Shown in pieces: positions 61,987-64,000 of a stretch of DNA of 64,000 bases (the first letter of the stretch is position 1; the number at the start of each line of letters is the position of its first letter). The notes beneath the pieces are model-generated. The model did not search any database. It was not told the origin of the DNA and saw only the letters and a program-made list of their open reading frames with translations. Source of the DNA: an uncultured Alphaproteobacteria bacterium (GTDB taxonomy: Bacteria; Pseudomonadota; Alphaproteobacteria; HIMB59); assembly GCA_902575725.1 (NCBI GenBank), contig CACGSS010000002.1:104670-168669 (forward strand), given 5' to 3'. The translations under genes were made by a program, and so were the position numbers.

Positions 61987-63609
61987 TTACAATGAATAAC
62001 CAAAAAATTTACTATCTTTTGTAATAATACCTTTTTTTGCCCAATATTCTCTTTGCATTAATAAAGCATCAATAAACTCTGATTTGTGTTGTAAAAAATC
62101 CTTTTTTTCAATAGATCTTCGATGCACACCTTCTTTAACTTGACGGGTGCTCGCGGTTGGTGAAAAAAAATCTCCCCTTCTCTTTTCATTGTAATTTGTA
62201 TTAACTTCTAAGAATTTATAAATTTTTTTCTGATAAAAAGTATGGTCTGAAACAAGATCCTCGTACCTTATATCGAGAATATTAGACTTATTTTGAATAT
62301 GTTCGTTCCAAAACAAATTAATGGCCTCGAAATTTGAGAAAAATACACCAATATTAAAGAAACTCACGCTGAATGGTATATTTAGAACATAACGTTGTTT
62401 ATAAAGAGAAATTGCTGTATCCCAAGGGTTTCTTAAAACCCTAATAATTTTTGATTTGGGTAATAATTTTTGAATCATACCTAAATACAAAAAATTTTCG
62501 GGCATTTTATCAACTATGTAATTATAATTCCCTCTTAAATAGGATGTTCTTCTAAGATATTTAGAAATAAATTTGTGGTTTAAATCATTAAAACTTTGTT
62601 CATGAGACAATATATTTTTTTCAATTATGTGTTTGCCACTTTTTAGCTCACCACCTGAAAATACTTTATCGTTAGCAGTAACGATAGACTCTACTAAAGT
62701 AGTTCCAGATCTAGGAGACCCTACAATAAAAAAGTTATTTTTACCATGGTCTCTATCTCTTTCATCAAAAGATTTATACTTTTGTAAATAAAGATTCATA
62801 GTTTTGAAGATTCTTTCTTGATATTGGTGAGAATTATATCTAGTAGAGCTAAAAATTTCCCTATTTCCATTATCAAAATATTTTTCTGATTTCTCTTTAT
62901 TTTTTGACTCATAATACATCGCTAAACCAAAATACAAGGGTGTAATAAAATTAAATCTTTCAATTTTATTTTTGTAGCTATTTTCATTTGCTAATAAATT
63001 TTTTTCTGCTTTTTCAATAATTTTTTCGTTTATTAATTTTGGATTAATATTTGCAAGAAGAAAAAAAATATTTTCATTAAATTTATTTTGTAAAATTTGA
63101 TTAAACAAATCTATTGTTTTTTGGTCTTGTTTTAAGGCACTATTTATTTCTGAAATTAAAAGAAATACATTGGCATATCTATTAAAAGAATTTGGGCCAA
63201 TTTTTTTTATATCATCTAACGCAGATAATATCATTTCACCAGCTTGAGTAAAATTTCTTTGTTTTAAATAGACTTCAGCTAAACAAGTTTTTACACTTGG
63301 ACCATTCTTTAATTCTTGAGCTCTTTTCAAATGTGAAATAGAATCTTCATATTCCTCAATTTGAGATAATGAATAACCCATATTATTAAAGTAATCAAAA
63401 TCTTGTTGATCCTTCCTTTTGTTATACCCTTGTTCAAGCACTTTAATAACCTGTTCAAAATTTCCAAGTTGTATATATGAATAAGCCAGAAGTTTTATAG
63501 CATCTAAATTATTTTGATCTTTTTTGTAAAATAATTTTGCTCTCTCCAAAGCTTTAAACGTATCACCATTTTCAATAAGATTTAGTATATTTGAAATTTC
63601 ATTTTTCAT
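61987..63609 (-). CDS. TPR-repeat sulfotransferase
   Basis: The 540-residue product combines an N-terminal half of tetratricopeptide-like repeats (about residues 1-180, e.g. ALERAKLFYKKDQNNLDAIK) with a C-terminal sulfotransferase domain. The PAPS-binding loop PRSGTT is at 299-304 in FFIVGSPRSGTTLVES, and KIIRVLRNPWDTAISLYK contains the second PAPS-binding element (usual RxPxxxxxS). It would transfer sulfate from PAPS onto a sugar, peptide or lipid; the acceptor is unknown. It ends 145 bp upstream of the porin. Confidence 0.87.
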   Translation of the reverse strand: MKNEISNILNLIENGDTFKALERAKLFYKKDQNNLDAIKLLAYSYIQLGNFEQVIKVLEQGYNKRKDQQDFDYFNNMGYSLSQIEEYEDSISHLKRAQELKNGPSVKTCLAEVYLKQRNFTQAGEMILSALDDIKKIGPNSFNRYANVFLLISEINSALKQDQKTIDLFNQILQNKFNENIFFLLANINPKLINEKIIEKAEKNLLANENSYKNKIERFNFITPLYFGLAMYYESKNKEKSEKYFDNGNREIFSSTRYNSHQYQERIFKTMNLYLQKYKSFDERDRDHGKNNFFIVGSPRSGTTLVESIVTANDKVFSGGELKSGKHIIEKNILSHEQSFNDLNHKFISKYLRRTSYLRGNYNYIVDKMPENFLYLGMIQKLLPKSKIIRVLRNPWDTAISLYKQRYVLNIPFSVSFFNIGVFFSNFEAINLFWNEHIQNKSNILDIRYEDLVSDHTFYQKKIYKFLEVNTNYNEKRRGDFFSPTASTRQVKEGVHRRSIEKKDFLQHKSEFIDALLMQREYWAKKGIITKDSKFFGYSL

Positions 63610-63623
63610 TTGATCAATATAGT

Positions 63624-64000
63624 ATGTTCAATGTAATTATGTCTGTTTTAACTAATATTAAATATCAATACAATTTAAGAATACTTGAGGATTTTATCAC
63701 CAAAAATAACTATCTTGGCTTTTTTGATCATATAGAGAAATTAAAAAGTAACCAGGTGCTTTATATTAAGCTTTTGTCAACATTAGGTAGTTCAGCTATT
63801 TTGAATAATAAAAATGATATTTTTAAATCAAAAATAATTTGGCTAAGCTCTTTTATGCAAGAGGATACATATTATATTTCGAATTTCTTAGATTTTTACA
63901 ATAGAAACACAGAAATTAGCGCCGAAAATATTGACCAATATGAAGACAAATTAATATCAATTCTAACTAACATAACTGATATCAAAAATCTTAAATTTTC
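63624..64000 (+). CDS. Partial gene, unknown product, cut by window edge
   Basis: An open frame starts at ATG 63624 (or 63639) and continues without stop to the right edge, giving at least 125 residues. The product is rich in lysine, asparagine and isoleucine, helical in appearance (for example NLRILEDFITKNNYLGFFDH and KIIWLSSFMQEDTYYISNFL), with no signal peptide or known motif. Its start is 14 bp from that of the divergent sulfotransferase. I do not recognise it. Confidence 0.55.
   Translation, partial: MFNVIMSVLTNIKYQYNLRILEDFITKNNYLGFFDHIEKLKSNQVLYIKLLSTLGSSAILNNKNDIFKSKIIWLSSFMQEDTYYISNFLDFYNRNTEISAENIDQYEDKLISILTNITDIKNLKF

Noticed and set aside
1..64000. tRNA or rRNA genes
   Set aside because: All intergenic gaps large enough were read for cloverleaf and TTCGA-type arms; none was found.

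Overview
The window is AT-rich (roughly 30% G+C by eye), very gene-dense chromosomal DNA of a streamlined marine alphaproteobacterium. The evidence is a proteorhodopsin with a complete retinal pathway, the alphaproteobacterial origin-type order maf-aroE-coaE-dnaQ / rho-mnmE-mnmG-rsmG-parA-parB-(holA slot)-lptE-leuS, tiny intergenic spaces, many overlapping gene ends and few RNA-like features. A SAR11-related or HIMB59/AEGEAN-169-like lineage is a reasonable guess; this is inference from gene content, not a database match. No tRNA, rRNA, insertion sequence, prophage or CRISPR array was seen.

Layout. 1-9.2 kb: 3' part of glnD, trpS, an Nfu-type Fe-S carrier, cell-wall enzymes, tsaB, msrA and small secreted or unknown proteins. 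8.7-16.5 kb: the light-harvesting module. A leftward NTF2-like gene, polyprenyl diphosphate synthase and tiny membrane protein diverge from a rightward proteorhodopsin-crtI-crtB-crtY-blh run, which meets ispH (isoprenoid precursor supply) tail to tail. The rhodopsin has a strong ribosome site, its own terminator and the glutamine expected for blue-light tuning. 16.6-28 kb: pyruvate carboxylase, nth, dapB, a periplasmic cytochrome and rhodanese pair, a TupABC-type tungstate importer, cytochrome b561 and a cysteine/transsulfuration gene pair. 28-40.4 kb: small periplasmic proteins, two transporters, ogt, the hrcA-grpE-dnaK-dnaJ heat-shock cluster with a sigma-32-like promoter before dnaK, rph-rdgB, and an LpoA-like/RsmI/BON envelope group.

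40.4-57.4 kb: the his genes (hisBHAF), hslVU, and the leftward block maf-aroE-coaE-dnaQ-Tim44-smr. A 234-bp AT-rich gap then holds DnaA-box-like sequences and is a good candidate for the replication origin. On its other side runs the rightward rho-mnmE-mnmG-rsmG-parA-parB block, and a near-perfect parS site forms the first codons of mnmG. Transcription diverges from the gap, as expected for an origin. 56.8-64 kb: leftward leuS-lptE-(holA slot), a DUF3576 lipoprotein, a likely highly expressed porin with its own terminator and palindromic leader, a TPR-sulfotransferase, and the start of an unidentified gene cut by the window edge.

Start codons other than ATG are common (TTG for crtI, mnmE, mnmG, rsmG and leuS; GTG for crtB and ispH). 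At least seven convergent gene pairs overlap at their 3' ends. The points most worth checking are the origin and parS, the rhodopsin module and its control region, two GC-rich hairpins in otherwise AT-rich intergenic DNA, and several core proteins with unusual features: DnaJ zinc centre I, the LeuRS N-terminus, the Nth cluster loop and the small protein in the holA slot.
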